Assembly: GCA_002179805.1 (NCBI GenBank)
Contig: NAVB01000033.1
Location: forward strand, 98,973 to 162,972
Direction of reading: 5' to 3'
DNA: 64,000 nt
Source: Acanthamoeba lenticulata
Lineage: Eukaryota; Discosea; Longamoebia; Acanthamoebidae
How positions within the stretch are numbered: position 1 is the stretch's first letter; every line of letters starts with the position of its first letter. Under the pieces are notes generated by a model, which was not told the DNA's origin, made no database searches, and saw nothing but the letters and a program-made list of their open reading frames with translations. The position numbers were made by a program, and so were the translations under genes. This document shows, in pieces, positions 1 to 10,819 of the stretch.

Positions 1-2
1 TG

Positions 3-185
3 GTTGCGCAGTTGCTCGGCGAAGAAGAGCAATCTTCCCTGGAATGGATCACACGCGAAGGCCTCACCAAGGCCTTGGCCGACCTGCAGCCCGATGTGGC
101 TGTCTATGGCCCTCCTTCCGACTGGCCACTTGCGGATGACCTCTTCTTTGGCGACTTCGACTTTGAAGTCTTAGACCGAAATTAA
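3..185 (+). CDS. 3' end of an unidentified protein (partial)
   Basis: An open frame enters from the left edge and stops with TAA at 183-185, giving 60 residues ending in ...DDLFFGDFDFEVLDRN. The tail is acidic and aromatic. No domain was recognised. It converges on the RFX-like gene that ends at 285, leaving only 99 nt between the two stops. Codon use and GC content match the neighbouring genes, so it is probably a real last exon. The rest of the gene is outside the window and the function cannot be inferred. Confidence 0.55.
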   Translation, partial: VAQLLGEEEQSSLEWITREGLTKALADLQPDVAVYGPPSDWPLADDLFFGDFDFEVLDRN

Positions 186-284
186 ATTATATTGTTTAAT
201 GTGGCCAAGAATACTCTAACTTTTTCGAAGTAGTACCACAACGAAGAGGAGACATGTACAAGGTGAGCCACAAGCCAAGCGCGC

Positions 285-2772
285 TCACGACTGCGAGTGC
301 GAGCGAAGAGTCATCACCTCGCCGCTCTTGTCAGCCAGCAGGTGCGAGATGAAGATTTCGGCCGACTCGGGGCTCATCTCCCGGTCCCCGGGCAGGCCGC
401 CCACGCTGGCCGTCGCTGTTCCATTGGGTGCTTCGTTCCTCTGCCCGCCGGCGAGCGGAGCAGGCGGCGGCGACGACGACGCTGTGTTGAGCATGCTCGC
501 CGGCGGCGTCAGCATCGGCGTCGGCGTCGGCATCGTCATCGGTGTCGGCGTCGGCGCCGGCGCCGCTGTGTGGTGCCCCATGGGGAAGGGTGCATAGGGC
601 GGTGGGTTGTATGGGTGGTGATGGTGGTGGTGAAGGTTCTGTAGCGGCGGCAGCGGCGTGGGCTCGGCCTGCGGCGGCAGGTGCGGCTGGCGGTAAAAGG
701 CGCCCGGTAGGAAGGCCGACGTCTGGTTTGCCGAGGACGACGACGAGGAGGAAGAGGACGAGGACGACACCGGAGACTGGTGCATCAAGTGTCGATTATG
801 AGGACTGTACGGCGGCAACGAGGCGCCGCCGGTCAGGCTGGCGTAGTGCGCCGGCGGCGCCATGAACGTCGAGGCCGCGGCCGGCGAGGTCGACTGCTGC
901 TGGGCCGAAGCCGACTGCTGCGGCTGCGGCTGCGGCTGCTGAGACGGGGGCTGGCCCAGCAGGAGAGCGGCCGCCGCGGCGCCTGTGGACCGCGGGTGGA
1001 TCGGCAGCTCGCTGCAGGCTTCGAACGGGGACGGCCCGGGCGCCGGGTGGATCGGCAGCTCGCTGCAGGCCTCGAACGGCGATGGCCCGGGCGGCCGCGG
1101 CGAGTAGCCGTGCAGGCCACCGCCGACGGTCGGCGGCGGCAGGCGGCGGCTCAGCAGCACCATCGTAGTCTCGTCCTCGGCGCCCGACTCGCGCTTGGAC
1201 TCGGGCAACGACGACGAGGAAGAAGACGACGAGGATGACGACGATGACGATGCGCCGTCCTCTGGCTTGGGCTCGGCCTTGATGCCGGTGCTCGACAGCA
1301 GGTCGGGCATCGTCGTGGACGAGGCCGGCCGGTAGGAGAAGAACATCTCGGCCGACGACGACATGAGCGACGCCGCCGGGCTCGCGTCGTCCTTGCCCAG
1401 CTGATCCAGGACCTCGTGGTCGTGGTGGTTGTTCTTGCTGCCGTTGGCGCGCTTGTCTTCACCGTTGTCATTGTCGTCGTCATCGTCGTGGCGCCGCCGG
1501 GTGGCCGGGCCAAAGGGCAGCGGGCTAGCCTCGAGGCGGCTGCTGGACGACATCCGGAGGATGGCCGACACGTTGAGGAGGCACGACGCCGTCAGGTCGT
1601 CCGACACGTCGCCCGGGCCCAGGCCCAGGCTGGCCGGGAGCAAGTGCGCCGCCGCTGCGGGCGCCTGCTCGCTCGGGCTGTCGTGGTGGTGATGGTGCGC
1701 AGGCGAGTTGGGCTCCTTCGAGGACGACCCCGACGAGGCCGAGGAGTCGGGCGAGGACGGGGCCGAGGGCGAGGACGAGGAAGATGAGGAGGCATCATCG
1801 CTGCCGTTGTCGCCATGCTGGGGCCCAGGGGCAGAGGTCTGGGGCCACAGGACCGGGCGCGGTATGGTAGCCCCGCCCATGACGCGGGGGGCATCGTCCC
1901 CAAACCGGTGCTGTGGCTGGTATTGTTGTAGTGGTTGTTGTTGTTGTTGGTAATGTTGCTGGTGATGTGGTTGATGTGGTTGGTGGTGAAGGGGATGTTG
2001 TTGGTGCTGATGTAGAAAAGAGTTGTAGTGCGGTGGCGGATAAGTGTAGCGCCCGAGCCCCTCCTCGCCCCTCTGCCTCTTGATTCCTGTTCGAATGTCT
2101 CCCTCTCCATTTCCCCTCTCTTCCCTTCCATGTTGTTCTTCTTCATCTTCATCATCTTCATCGTGGATTTCGAGTCGGCCACTACGCGTTCGCTTATTGG
2201 ATTTGTTGGCTGGGTTCGGGCTAGGGCTGTGGCGCCCCATTTGGGGGCTGTACTCGAAGCCTGTAGAGGGCAAGCCTGGCGAGGTATGGGCGGCGGAGCG
2301 CGTGGGCGGTGGCGTGTTCAAGGCAGGTGACGAAGAAGCAGAAGCCGACGCCGACGCCGCCGCTTGGTCGAGCAGAGCCGAGCGCAGGGTGGACTCGGGC
2401 CGGTGGGCCACATCACAATAGTGCCACTTCTTTGCCTTGACGCGTCGTACTAATCGACGGACCTGCACAGACGGGAAGACGGTCTTGAAGATCTTGCCAA
2501 AAGTCGCATCGTTGGTGTGCTGGTAGCCGTTGGCCTGACAGAAGGCGACATAGTCGTCATAGATGTCCCGCTTGGCCACACAACCGCCCTTCTTGGCCTC
2601 AAAGTTTGCCTCGATCCTGCACCGGCCACCCAGCCAGTTCAGGCGCCAATTTTGGCTGTGCCGCCACGAATAAAAAGCGAAGAGAGCAGTAAAATGAAAA
2701 GCGGAGAAGAGGGGGGGACTGCGAGGCGTACCACTCCTTCACCTTGGGCAGAGCGTCCGCGCGTTTGATCAT
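285..2772 (-). CDS. RFX-type winged-helix transcription factor (RFX-like 1)
   Basis: A predicted sequence-specific nuclear DNA-binding protein. I join two exons: 2732-2772 (ATG at 2772) and 285-2655, across a 76-nt GT-AG intron (2656-2731); the phase fits and gives about 803 residues. The RFX DNA-binding domain spans about residues 14-85: NWLGGRCRIEANFEAK, then YDDYVAFCQANGYQHTNDATFGKIF, VFPSVQVRRL and KKWHY. These are the conserved N(F/Y)E, FGK, VFP, RRL and HY signatures of RFX proteins. The remaining roughly 700 residues are low complexity (poly-S, poly-Q, poly-H, Pro-rich), as in activation regions, and no RFX dimerisation domain is evident. A 17-residue segment is tandemly duplicated (51-bp repeat near 991-1095). 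It is divergent from a second RFX-like gene at 3275. Without the first intron the domain would lack its first helix, which supports the start chosen. Confidence 0.85.
991..1095. repeat. 51-bp tandem duplication inside the RFX-like 1 coding region
   Basis: A block beginning GTGGATCGGCAGCTCGCTGC at 996 recurs at 1047 with few differences, a period of exactly 51 bp. On the minus strand it encodes two copies of a 17-residue Pro-rich motif containing PGPSPFEACSELPIHP. The length is a multiple of three, so the frame is kept. Confidence 0.9.
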
Positions 2773-3274
2773 TTTTTTTCAATGAAGAGGCAAACGAGAA
2801 GAAAAGGCAGCCTGACCTCTTTCTTTCGTTTTACTGAGTGGGCAGAGCTCCTCCTTGTCCTTAGCACCACTCAAGCTCTTGGGCTCGTATTTTTATGTTG
2901 GTCCCAATTCTGATTGGGAAGCTCATTGGCTCGTGCAATATATTACGTCCTAGCAGCTGCAGCCTTTGTGCAGCTACTTCCGCCACTAGGCCAATTGATG
3001 ACGTCAGCAACTGGAGCGATTATTTCCATCTATGCTGATTGCTCATGTCTCGCATACCGCCGACGGTGTAGCGCAGATATGTCAATCATCCCGGAATTTT
3101 ATTACCTCTTCGGTGCGTTCCTGGATTTACAGCGCGGCTCCTGGGCGCAGTTGGTTCGCACGTGCAGGTCCCTCCGGCGGAGGCACCGAGCGCTGCCGAG
3201 GCGACTTACGTCTTTGCTCTTTCTTTTTCCCCACACCCCAAAGGAACCCAAGAGGGCCTTCCGCCACAAAGAAG
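2773..3274. promoter_or_regulatory. Shared divergent promoter of the two RFX-like genes
   Basis: About 500 bp lies between the two start codons and holds no gene I can support. It contains several CCAAT/ATTGG boxes (the cluster near 2903-2932 and others near 2990 and 3030), the motif described for NF-Y-type factors. At 2999-3006 there is a perfect cyclic-AMP response element TGACGTCA, directly followed by AGCAAC (3006-3011), which matches an RFX half-site (RGYAAC). This layout suggests shared and possibly autoregulated control, which is inference. Confidence 0.5.
2999..3011. promoter_or_regulatory. CRE abutting an RFX half-site
   Basis: TGACGTCA (2999-3006) is the palindromic CRE core, and AGCAAC (3006-3011) overlaps its last base. 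RFX proteins are known to bind RGYAAC half-sites. The pairing lies in the shared promoter of two RFX-like genes. Confidence 0.45.
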
Positions 3275-6200
3275 ATGGATTCTTCCACCTCACTGGAGGG
3301 AAACAACACCTCTGATGCTGCCCTAGCGAGTGGCAGCAGTGCGGCCATCATTTTGTCCAGCCGAGAGGAAGCCGTGCCTCACGTCGTTGCTTGGTACATA
3401 CAAAACGCTCCCTCCCAGCATCCCTCTTGCCCCACCCTGTGCTCCCCTTGTGTGGTTCTTCTTCTTTCTCTGTTGGCTTCCTCTCGTGGCACTTCCCGCC
3501 AACCACCATCGCCCTACATTTGGTTGGCTTTCTTTTCGTGCTGCGGAACTCGTGTGTGGTGGTTGCGTGGAGCGGACACAACCGTTCCGCCGGCGATTGG
3601 CTGTGACGCTCACGCACGTACGTGCGCGCAGGCTCTCCCGCACGTACAGCGAGAAGGAGGGAGCTACGCTGCTCAAGAAGCACGTCTACCAGGCCTACGT
3701 TGATTTCTGCAGCCAAAATAACTTTGAGTGCACCAATGCCGCCTCGTTTGGCAAGGTCCGTCTCACCATTGGTGCATGTGTGTGGGAAGAACCAAAGCAC
3801 CACCATCGGGCCTTTTTTTCACCTGGTGTCGCGGTGTGTGAAGATCTTCAAGCGGGTTTTTCCGCGCGTGCAGATGGCTCGGCTCGTCGTGGACAAGGGC
3901 AGGAAGGGCTGGCACTACAGTGGTCTCGTCTTGAAGGCTGACGACGTTGAGGGCGAGTCGACTTCGCCACATGCGGCCGGCACGCATCGACGGCAGCTCC
4001 GCTACCCGCGCCAGCCGCACGACGACAGCACCGCTCCGCGCTCCGCCCACGAATTGGCCGTGGCCGCGGCGGCCATGGCAGCCGCTGCGGCGGCGACGGC
4101 GCAGTTGGAGGCCGAGGTCGGCCTGCAGGAACAGCCGGGCGGTGGCCACCAACGGCGTCGGGCACCGTCTCCCACCACCGCGCCCTTTGCCGCGGGTGCG
4201 CCCGCGCCACTCGCCTACCCACCGCTGCACGCCTTTCAGGCGTGGTCCGCCACTGGGCCGAGAATGCCGACCTCGGCGGCGGCCCAGTTCCCGGCGGTCT
4301 TCCCGCCGCACGTCTCGCCGCACCCTTCGACGTCGCCCTTTCCGCCGTCATCGTCGTCGTTCGCGCCGGCGGCCTTTGCGAGCCACGCTACCGCCACAGA
4401 GTCGACCACCAGCACGGCCACGGCGTCGACAGGGAAGCGCAAGCGCGGGAACGACGCTCATCACGGTTATGACCATCACCATCACCGCCATCATCACAAC
4501 AGCCACCAGGATCGCAGTGGCTACGCGGCCACGGGCTCGCCATCGTCCTACAGCGACGGCTCGGACGACAACGACGCATATGTGCCGCTCAGCGCCGACA
4601 TCAAACGACCAAAGGCTACCGTTTGGAAACTGGACTCGGACGCAAGCTCGCCCTCGTCGTCCTCGTCACCTCGGTCCTCATCTTCGTCGTTGTTTGACGA
4701 CGCCTCGTCCTTGTCCTCGACCGCCCACCTAGCTGCGGGCGGCGGGCAGGAGCGCAGCCACCATGAGGCCGCCACCCCCACCAACGCGTCGTTGCACCGC
4801 ATGTGGGGCTCTGGCGCGCACCTGTCCCTCATCGAGACGCTCCACCAGTACTGCCGCGTCTTCCGCGTCGAGTCCTGGGCCGCCTTCCCGATCAACCCGG
4901 CGTGCCTCAAAGTCAGCAACCTGCAGTACCTTGTGTCGACCGACGACGGCGCTCAGGAGCGCAGCACGCTCGCGCTCTGTACATACTTTGCGCTCACCTG
5001 CGGTACGCTCGACCATACATTTTCAACACCTACGTGCTTTCGTCATCACCCTCATCATCTTCATCATCATTGATCTTGTTGTTGTGGCCCGCAGGGAGCA
5101 TGGTGGTGGGCAACCTGCAGCGCTCGCGCGAGTTCTGGCGGCGGACGCGGGAGCTGTTGGGCGACCTGTTCGACTCGAACGAATACGACGTGGCTTGCGT
5201 GCTGCGCTACGGCTCGCACGTCCTGCGGGTGCTGGGCGAGGGCGAGGACCGGGCGGCCAAGGGCCTGTACTACCTGACCGTGAGCAAGCAGATCTGCGAG
5301 CGCATTGGGGCCGTCAACGATGAAAACTACGAGCTGACCCTCAAGCACATGGGCGCCTACTACCAGGTGCCTGGGGTCGACGACGCCGACGCTGCGCAGG
5401 CCGCGGCGCAGCAGCCGCGGTGGAACAAGAGATGGAAGGAAGGCAAGAACTACGTCACCCAGTACAAGTACGGCCGCATCACCGAAGTCATCAAGGACTT
5501 CATGATGGGTTGCATCAAGGGCATTATTTCGGCCACCTGCGGTGATCACCAGCCCCTAGGCATGCCGCCCCTCCCTCTCACCACCTTCCCTACTCGCGCT
5601 GCCTTGCTGACGTCAGCAATGTGTCGACACAAACAACGCGCTACACAGACAAGGAAAAGATGCTGAGGGAAGAGCTGGTGAAGCTGCAGCGGCTGGAGGA
5701 GGCCACCAGCCGGGCCGAGGCCCATTACAGCCAGGCACCGCGCCAGCTGTTGCAGATCATCCGCGTCTTTGTGTTTTTCTTCCGCGCCGTGGCCCTGCGC
5801 CAAGTCGGCACCCCGCACGAGTCGCACCACAGCAACGTCGTGCTCTTGGACCAGCTCACCCGCCAGCTGCACATGTCGTCCTTCTTCATCTGCTGGGCCG
5901 AGCTGTCTTTCATGCCCCTCTTCATTCGCGAGCTCTCGCTCATCCTATGCGCACTACTCGACGCCGGCCAGCTGCCCCTCGTCCAAGCGCTCTTCCACAC
6001 GCTGGAGCCGCTCACGCGCGAGCTCCCGTGGATGCGCACCAGCTTCGACCAGCTCCGGACGGTGGTCAACGGCTACTTTACCGTGCGTGGCCTCGCACCG
6101 CCGCCCGGCCTCACATCGCCCTACTTGCCTTTACCCACGACCCTGCCGCCCTCCGACCCGTCCTCTACCCTCACCTACCTTCCACTTTCGTCCTCTTCAC

Positions 6201-6277
6201 TCTCTTCCTCCTCTCCTCCTTCTTCTTTCTCTGGGTCGTCTTCTACCCGCCCGCTTGGAGTTGTTGGTTTTTCGTGA
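3275..6277 (+). CDS. RFX-type winged-helix transcription factor (RFX-like 2)
   Basis: Five exons join in phase: 3275-3393, 3632-3755, 3844-5002, 5095-5541 and 5649-6277, giving about 825 residues. The RFX domain spans about residues 40-105 and is split by an intron exactly between FGK and IF: YQAYVDFCSQNNFECTNAAS, FGK, IFKRVFPRVQMARL, then KGWHYSGL. It resembles the domain of the divergent RFX-like 1 gene, which lacks this intron. The middle is Ala-, His- and Ser-rich with a KRKRGND-type basic patch. The last roughly 400 residues (from GSGAHLSLIETLHQYCRVF) look globular and helical but match no domain I recognise. The exact 3' end is uncertain: a splice at GTGCGTGG (6083) would replace the Pro/Ser-rich tail. 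XPF starts only 98 nt downstream on the same strand. Confidence 0.82.
5604..5619. promoter_or_regulatory. Perfect 16-bp palindrome with CRE-type Maf recognition element
   Basis: TTGCTGACGTCAGCAA is self-complementary over all 16 bases and contains TGCTGACGTCAGCA, the consensus CRE-type MARE bound by large bZIP (Maf-class) factors. It lies inside intron 4 of RFX-like 2. A second copy of the 14-bp core lies in a TERT intron at 22335-22348. Confidence 0.5.
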
Positions 6278-6375
6278 TCTGTTTTGTAGATTCGAAGAAA
6301 TATTTATTGTGCTACACCACTATTTCTCTCTTGACGGCTGGACACGATTGACGCCGATTGTGGGTGGAGTGTTTC

Positions 6376-9300
6376 ATGACGGCCTCGTTGAGCTACCACA
6401 AGCAAGTCTTTTCAGACTTGGTTGAAGAAGATGGATTGCTGGTAATGGGGAAAGGTTTAGGGCTGGATCGAATCATCGCCAGCTTCGTGAGGCTTTACTG
6501 CGAACCGCAGCGTCTGGTGTTTGTGTTGAACATGCGCCCGGGCAGCGCAGACCACACGCAGTTGCTGGAGGACCTCCGCATGCTCGACCCGTCGATGAAG
6601 CACCCGCCCCGCACCGTCGCCGCCGAAGATTCTGCAGATCAAAGGTGGGGCAACATCTGCCAACACATCTTTTGCTTCTTTTCATCTCACGTGACCCATC
6701 TCAGAGCGGCGATGTACTTGGAGGGCGGTGTGATGTTCATGTCCTCGCGCACGCTGGTCGTGGACCTCCTCACCAAGCGCGTGCCGACGCACCTCATCAG
6801 CGGCTTCCTCGTCTGCCAGGCCCACCGGTGCCCGTCCTCTTTGTGCGCCTCGCTGTGGCGCTCATGACTGACTCGCCATGGTGTCTGCGGTGCACAGCGT
6901 GACGGAGGCGTCGACCGAAGCTTTCATCCTCCGTCTCTTCCGCGAGTCCAACAAGGTGCGCGCCCTTCACTTTCTCTTGCAGCGAGCACGGCACCGTGTT
7001 GACCCTCTCGAGTCTCGGGATCGTCGCACAGACGGGCTTCATCAAGGCCTTCACGGACTACCCCGAGGCGTTGGTCACCGGCTTTTCGCACGTGGAGCGC
7101 CTCCTGCGCCTCCTCTACCTCACGCGCATCTACCTCTGGCCTCGGTACGCAAACGAGGCCTCTTCTTCTTCCTGTTTGTGCCTCTGCAAGCAAAAGCTCA
7201 TCAGGCGAGTGAGCAGATTCCATGTTGCCGTGAGCGAGGCGCTGGAGGCGCACCAGCCGGAAGTGGTGGAGCTGTGCCAGCCTATGACCCCGGCCATGAC
7301 GCAGCTGCAGGAGGCCATCGTGCAGGTCATGGACGCCTGCCTCCAGGAACTCAAAAAGACCAACCAGGTAGGGTCAGTCTCTTCTTCTTTTCATCAAAGG
7401 GATGGCGCTGATGTGGCCTGTCTGGACGTGCAGCTCGATGTGGAGGAACTGACCGTGGAGAACGGCCTGTTCAAGTCCTTCGACACGATTATCAAGCGCC
7501 AGCTGGAGAGCATCTGGCACCAAGTGGGCCCCAAGACGAAGCAGCTCATCGCCGATCTCCGAACCCTCCGTTCCCTACTCACGTACGTCCTTCTTCTCCG
7601 GCCAGCAATTGGTCCATTTATTCAGCACAAGAGTCAAGAGCGTTGTGGCTGACTTGAATTCCTCCACCAGGTATCTGGTCTCCTACGACTGCGTGACCTA
7701 CAACCGGTACCTCGAGACGCTGCGCACCCACGAGTTTGGCCAGTACTCGGTCTGGCTCTTCCTGCCGGCTGCCAACCGTATCTTCACAGTGCGCCTCTGC
7801 CCTTACCTTGATCGCCGCGGCTAGCGGTCCCACCACCTAATTGTTGTTGTTACCAACAGCTGGCACGGAGTCGTGTGTGCATCGGCCGGAAGGTCACCCG
7901 CAAGCGTCGGATCGTCTCGGCGATACCACCGCCGCGCAGTCGCGACTCAACAACGGCAACGACTACAACGACGACACCATCATCGTCAACAACAACAACA
8001 ACAACAACGGGAGCTGCGGCAGAGAGGCAGGGCGAGGGCGGTGGAGAGAGCCCAGAGCAGCAGACGTATGATGACGCCCGATCGCCGACCAAGCGAGTCA
8101 GACGCGAGACTTCAGCGGACAGCGACAAGAGCGGGTACGACGGCGACGTTGACGACGAAAATGACGAAGAAGAGAAGAAGACGCACGAGGACAAGCAAGG
8201 AAAGGAGGAGGAGGAGGAGGAGGTAGTGGAAGACAAAGAAAAGGAAAACGAGAAGGAGAAAGAGCGGTACGAGATGGTAGAGGAGACCGTGCAAACGCCC
8301 GTGCTCGAGGAGAACACCAAGTGGCACCTGCTGTCCGACGTGCTGCGTGAAATCGAAGCCCTCCAGCAGCAGCAGGCCTCGGCCGGCCCCACGTTGATCG
8401 TTTCCAAAGACGAGCGCACGTGCATGCAGCTCCAGGAGTACCTCGCCCTCGGCGGCAAGCGCATGTGCGCCCCTCCCCCCACTTTATTTTGATTATCTTT
8501 TGGCTTATTATTTCAATTTTTACAATAAACTAAAATACAACAAAATAACATGAAATAAATGTAAAATACTCAATAGCGGTGGTGGTGCAGGCTCGAGCGG
8601 CTGTTCGAGGTTGACTCGATGAACAAGACTTTTTACAGCCGACCCACTACGGCCGCCGAGAAGCTCAAGTTCCAACTACACAACAACAAGCGCCGTTCGT
8701 TTCCTCTCTCACATCCCTCTCCCCTGATAAACATCGACGCTCACACGACAGGTGCAGGGCGAGGTGCTGCCAAGGCCGGCGAGGGCGGAGGCAGCACGCA
8801 GCGGGCGACGTGCGGTCTGAGCCACGCCTCTGTTACCGAACTCACGGCCGTGCATCTCAGTCTCGCCGAGCAACAGAAGCAACAGCAGAAGCAGCAAAAC
8901 CGCAAGTCTCTGCTCGGCGATCAGGAAGAGGCACGGGCGGACGGTGAGGACGACGGTGAGGACGACTATGATGATGACGACGACGAGAACGGCGCGTCTC
9001 TGATGGAGGCCGAGCTGTCGCAGCACGCGATACTCGACCAGGCCACGTCGCTCCACCAGCGTAGCGCGCTCTGGAGTGATGACTTTGTGTTGGCAGCCAA
9101 CCTTGAGGGCATCGAGCTCCTCGCGGGACCACCGCCGCCACCAGCCTCGAAGCAGCGCCAGAGGAGGCGAATGACGGTGGTGATCCACCCGCTCGAGGGC
9201 GTGGTCACGCATCGACAGCTGCTGGAGGACATGCGCCCGACGTGCGTCGTCATCTACGACGCCATCGACGTGCGGTTCGTGCGCGAGCTCGAGGCCCACA

Positions 9301-10701
9301 AGGCGCGACACCCGGGCCGGCCGCTGCGCGTCTACTTTCTGACCTACGCCGACTCGATCGAGGAGCAGCGCTACCTCTCGGCCCTCCGCAAGGAGAAGGA
9401 GGCCTTTGAGCGCCTCATCCACCAGAAAGCCGTTCGTGCCCCTCATCCCACGAGTGCTGACGTGGCCTCCGCTGAGATGTAGCTGTTGCTAATGCTGATG
9501 CTGATGTGGACGTCTCTATACTGCAGACGATGACAGTGGTCAAGGGCCAGGACGGAAAGACTGAGTGGCGCGAGGAGGAGCTGGGCCTGGGCGAGGACGA
9601 GGCCTACAATGCGCGCAAGGGCCGGCGGATTGTGCCGCGCGAAAAGGGCCGCGTTCTGGTCGACTACCGCGAGTTCCGGAGCACTCTGCCCTCCTTCCTC
9701 CACCAGCGCGGATTCGAGGTCGGCCTTGGCTCTCTTACATACGCGCGCAGTCAGACAGCGACGCGGTATGGCTCACCCTGTGGCGGATGCATGAGTGCAG
9801 GTGGTGCCGTGCCACTTGGAGGTGGGCGACTACATTCTGACGCCCGATGTGTGCGTCGAGCGGAAGAGCATCCCCGATCTCATCGGCTCCTTCCAGTCTG
9901 GGCGCCTGTGCGTCCTGCTTCCATGCTTTGTTCTAGGTTTCTTTTTTCATATTTTAACTTGATTATTTCACCTTTTTTTTGCGTCACTTGAGGACAGGTT
10001 TAACCAAACCGAGGCCATGATGCGACGATTCAAGATCTACGCGCTGCTCATCGAGTTCGACCCCGAGAAGCCCTTCCGTCTGACGGTACACCTTGCGCCC
10101 GTTTTCTCCTCTCATCGTCCTCGCTTCTGTGCAGCTCATCCTGTGTATCGTCACACCGGGGACCAGTCCGACTCCGAGCTGGGGGAGGAGATTCGGGCGA
10201 CGAGCTTGTCGTCCAAACTTGCCCTCCTCACGCTCCACTTCCCGCGCCTGCGGCTCATGTGGTGCCGCTCCCCGCACGTCACCGCCGAGATGTTCGACCT
10301 GCTCAAGGTGCGTGTGCGTTGTGTGACCACTGCGTAAACGCACCAGAGGCTGACTCACCCCCCCCCCCCCGCATGCAATCGCGCAGCGAGACAACCCGGT
10401 TCAGCCGGACCCGGCCACCGTCAATGCGTCGATCGGCGAAGGCGTGGAAGACCAGTCCTCTCTCGCGCCCATGGTATGTTTCTGCCTTGCAGTGGTCTGC
10501 AAAATATCGGGAACCAACTGGCGCGAGCTGCAGGATGTGTTGCGCCGGCTGCCGGGCGTGACGGAGCAGAACATCGCTAACGTGCAGCGCAACGTGACCA
10601 ACCTGTTTGAACTGGCCCGCATGAGCGTGGCTGAACTCACGCCGCTCCTTGGCTCAGCTGGCGCGCAGGCTCTCCACCGCTTCTTCCGCCACGAAAGGTG
10701 A
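6376..10701 (+). CDS. ERCC4: DNA repair endonuclease XPF/ERCC4
   Basis: The 5' incision nuclease of nucleotide excision repair, which works as a heterodimer with ERCC1 in the nucleus. Fifteen exons join in phase: 6376-6644, 6705-6827, 6898-6955, 7032-7144, 7217-7367, 7434-7582, 7671-7788, 7860-8464, 8591-9431, 9527-9718, 9801-9907, 9998-10085, 10167-10307, 10387-10473 and 10534-10701, about 1069 residues. The helicase-like N-terminal half is clear ([58 protein letters not shown]). The ERCC4 nuclease motif is intact: [21 protein letters not shown]-terminal double HhH follows (DVLRRLPGV...FFRHER). It is longer than the human protein because of an acidic Glu/Lys linker (exon 8) and a Gln-rich/Asp-rich stretch (exon 9). 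Two introns (8695-8751 and 10474-10533) are multiples of three and could be retained; the family alignment argues that the second is removed. Confidence 0.97.
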
Positions 10702-10735
10702 AAGGTGAAAGGTGAAACGAAACGAAACGAAAAAC
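10686..10735. repeat. Short tandem repeats over the XPF stop codon and 3' flank
   Basis: GAAAGGT-type heptamers (three to four copies) run into GAAAC pentamers (three copies) between about 10693 and 10731. The XPF stop codon is the TGA of the first heptamer. The expansion therefore changes only the 3' flank. Confidence 0.7.
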
Positions 10736-10819
10736 AATTCAAAAGTCCAAAATCTATTGCCGATTGATTGTGTACAAATTGATTGAATGAGTACAAATGT
10801 GTGTACAAATGGAGCGCAA

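Noticed and set aside
10444..10701. Reading straight through 10474-10533 in the last part of XPF
   Set aside because: The frame is open, but removing GTATGT...GCTGCAG gives [11 protein letters not shown], which matches the family spacing before the HhH domain; the read-through adds a Cys-rich stretch foreign to XPF.
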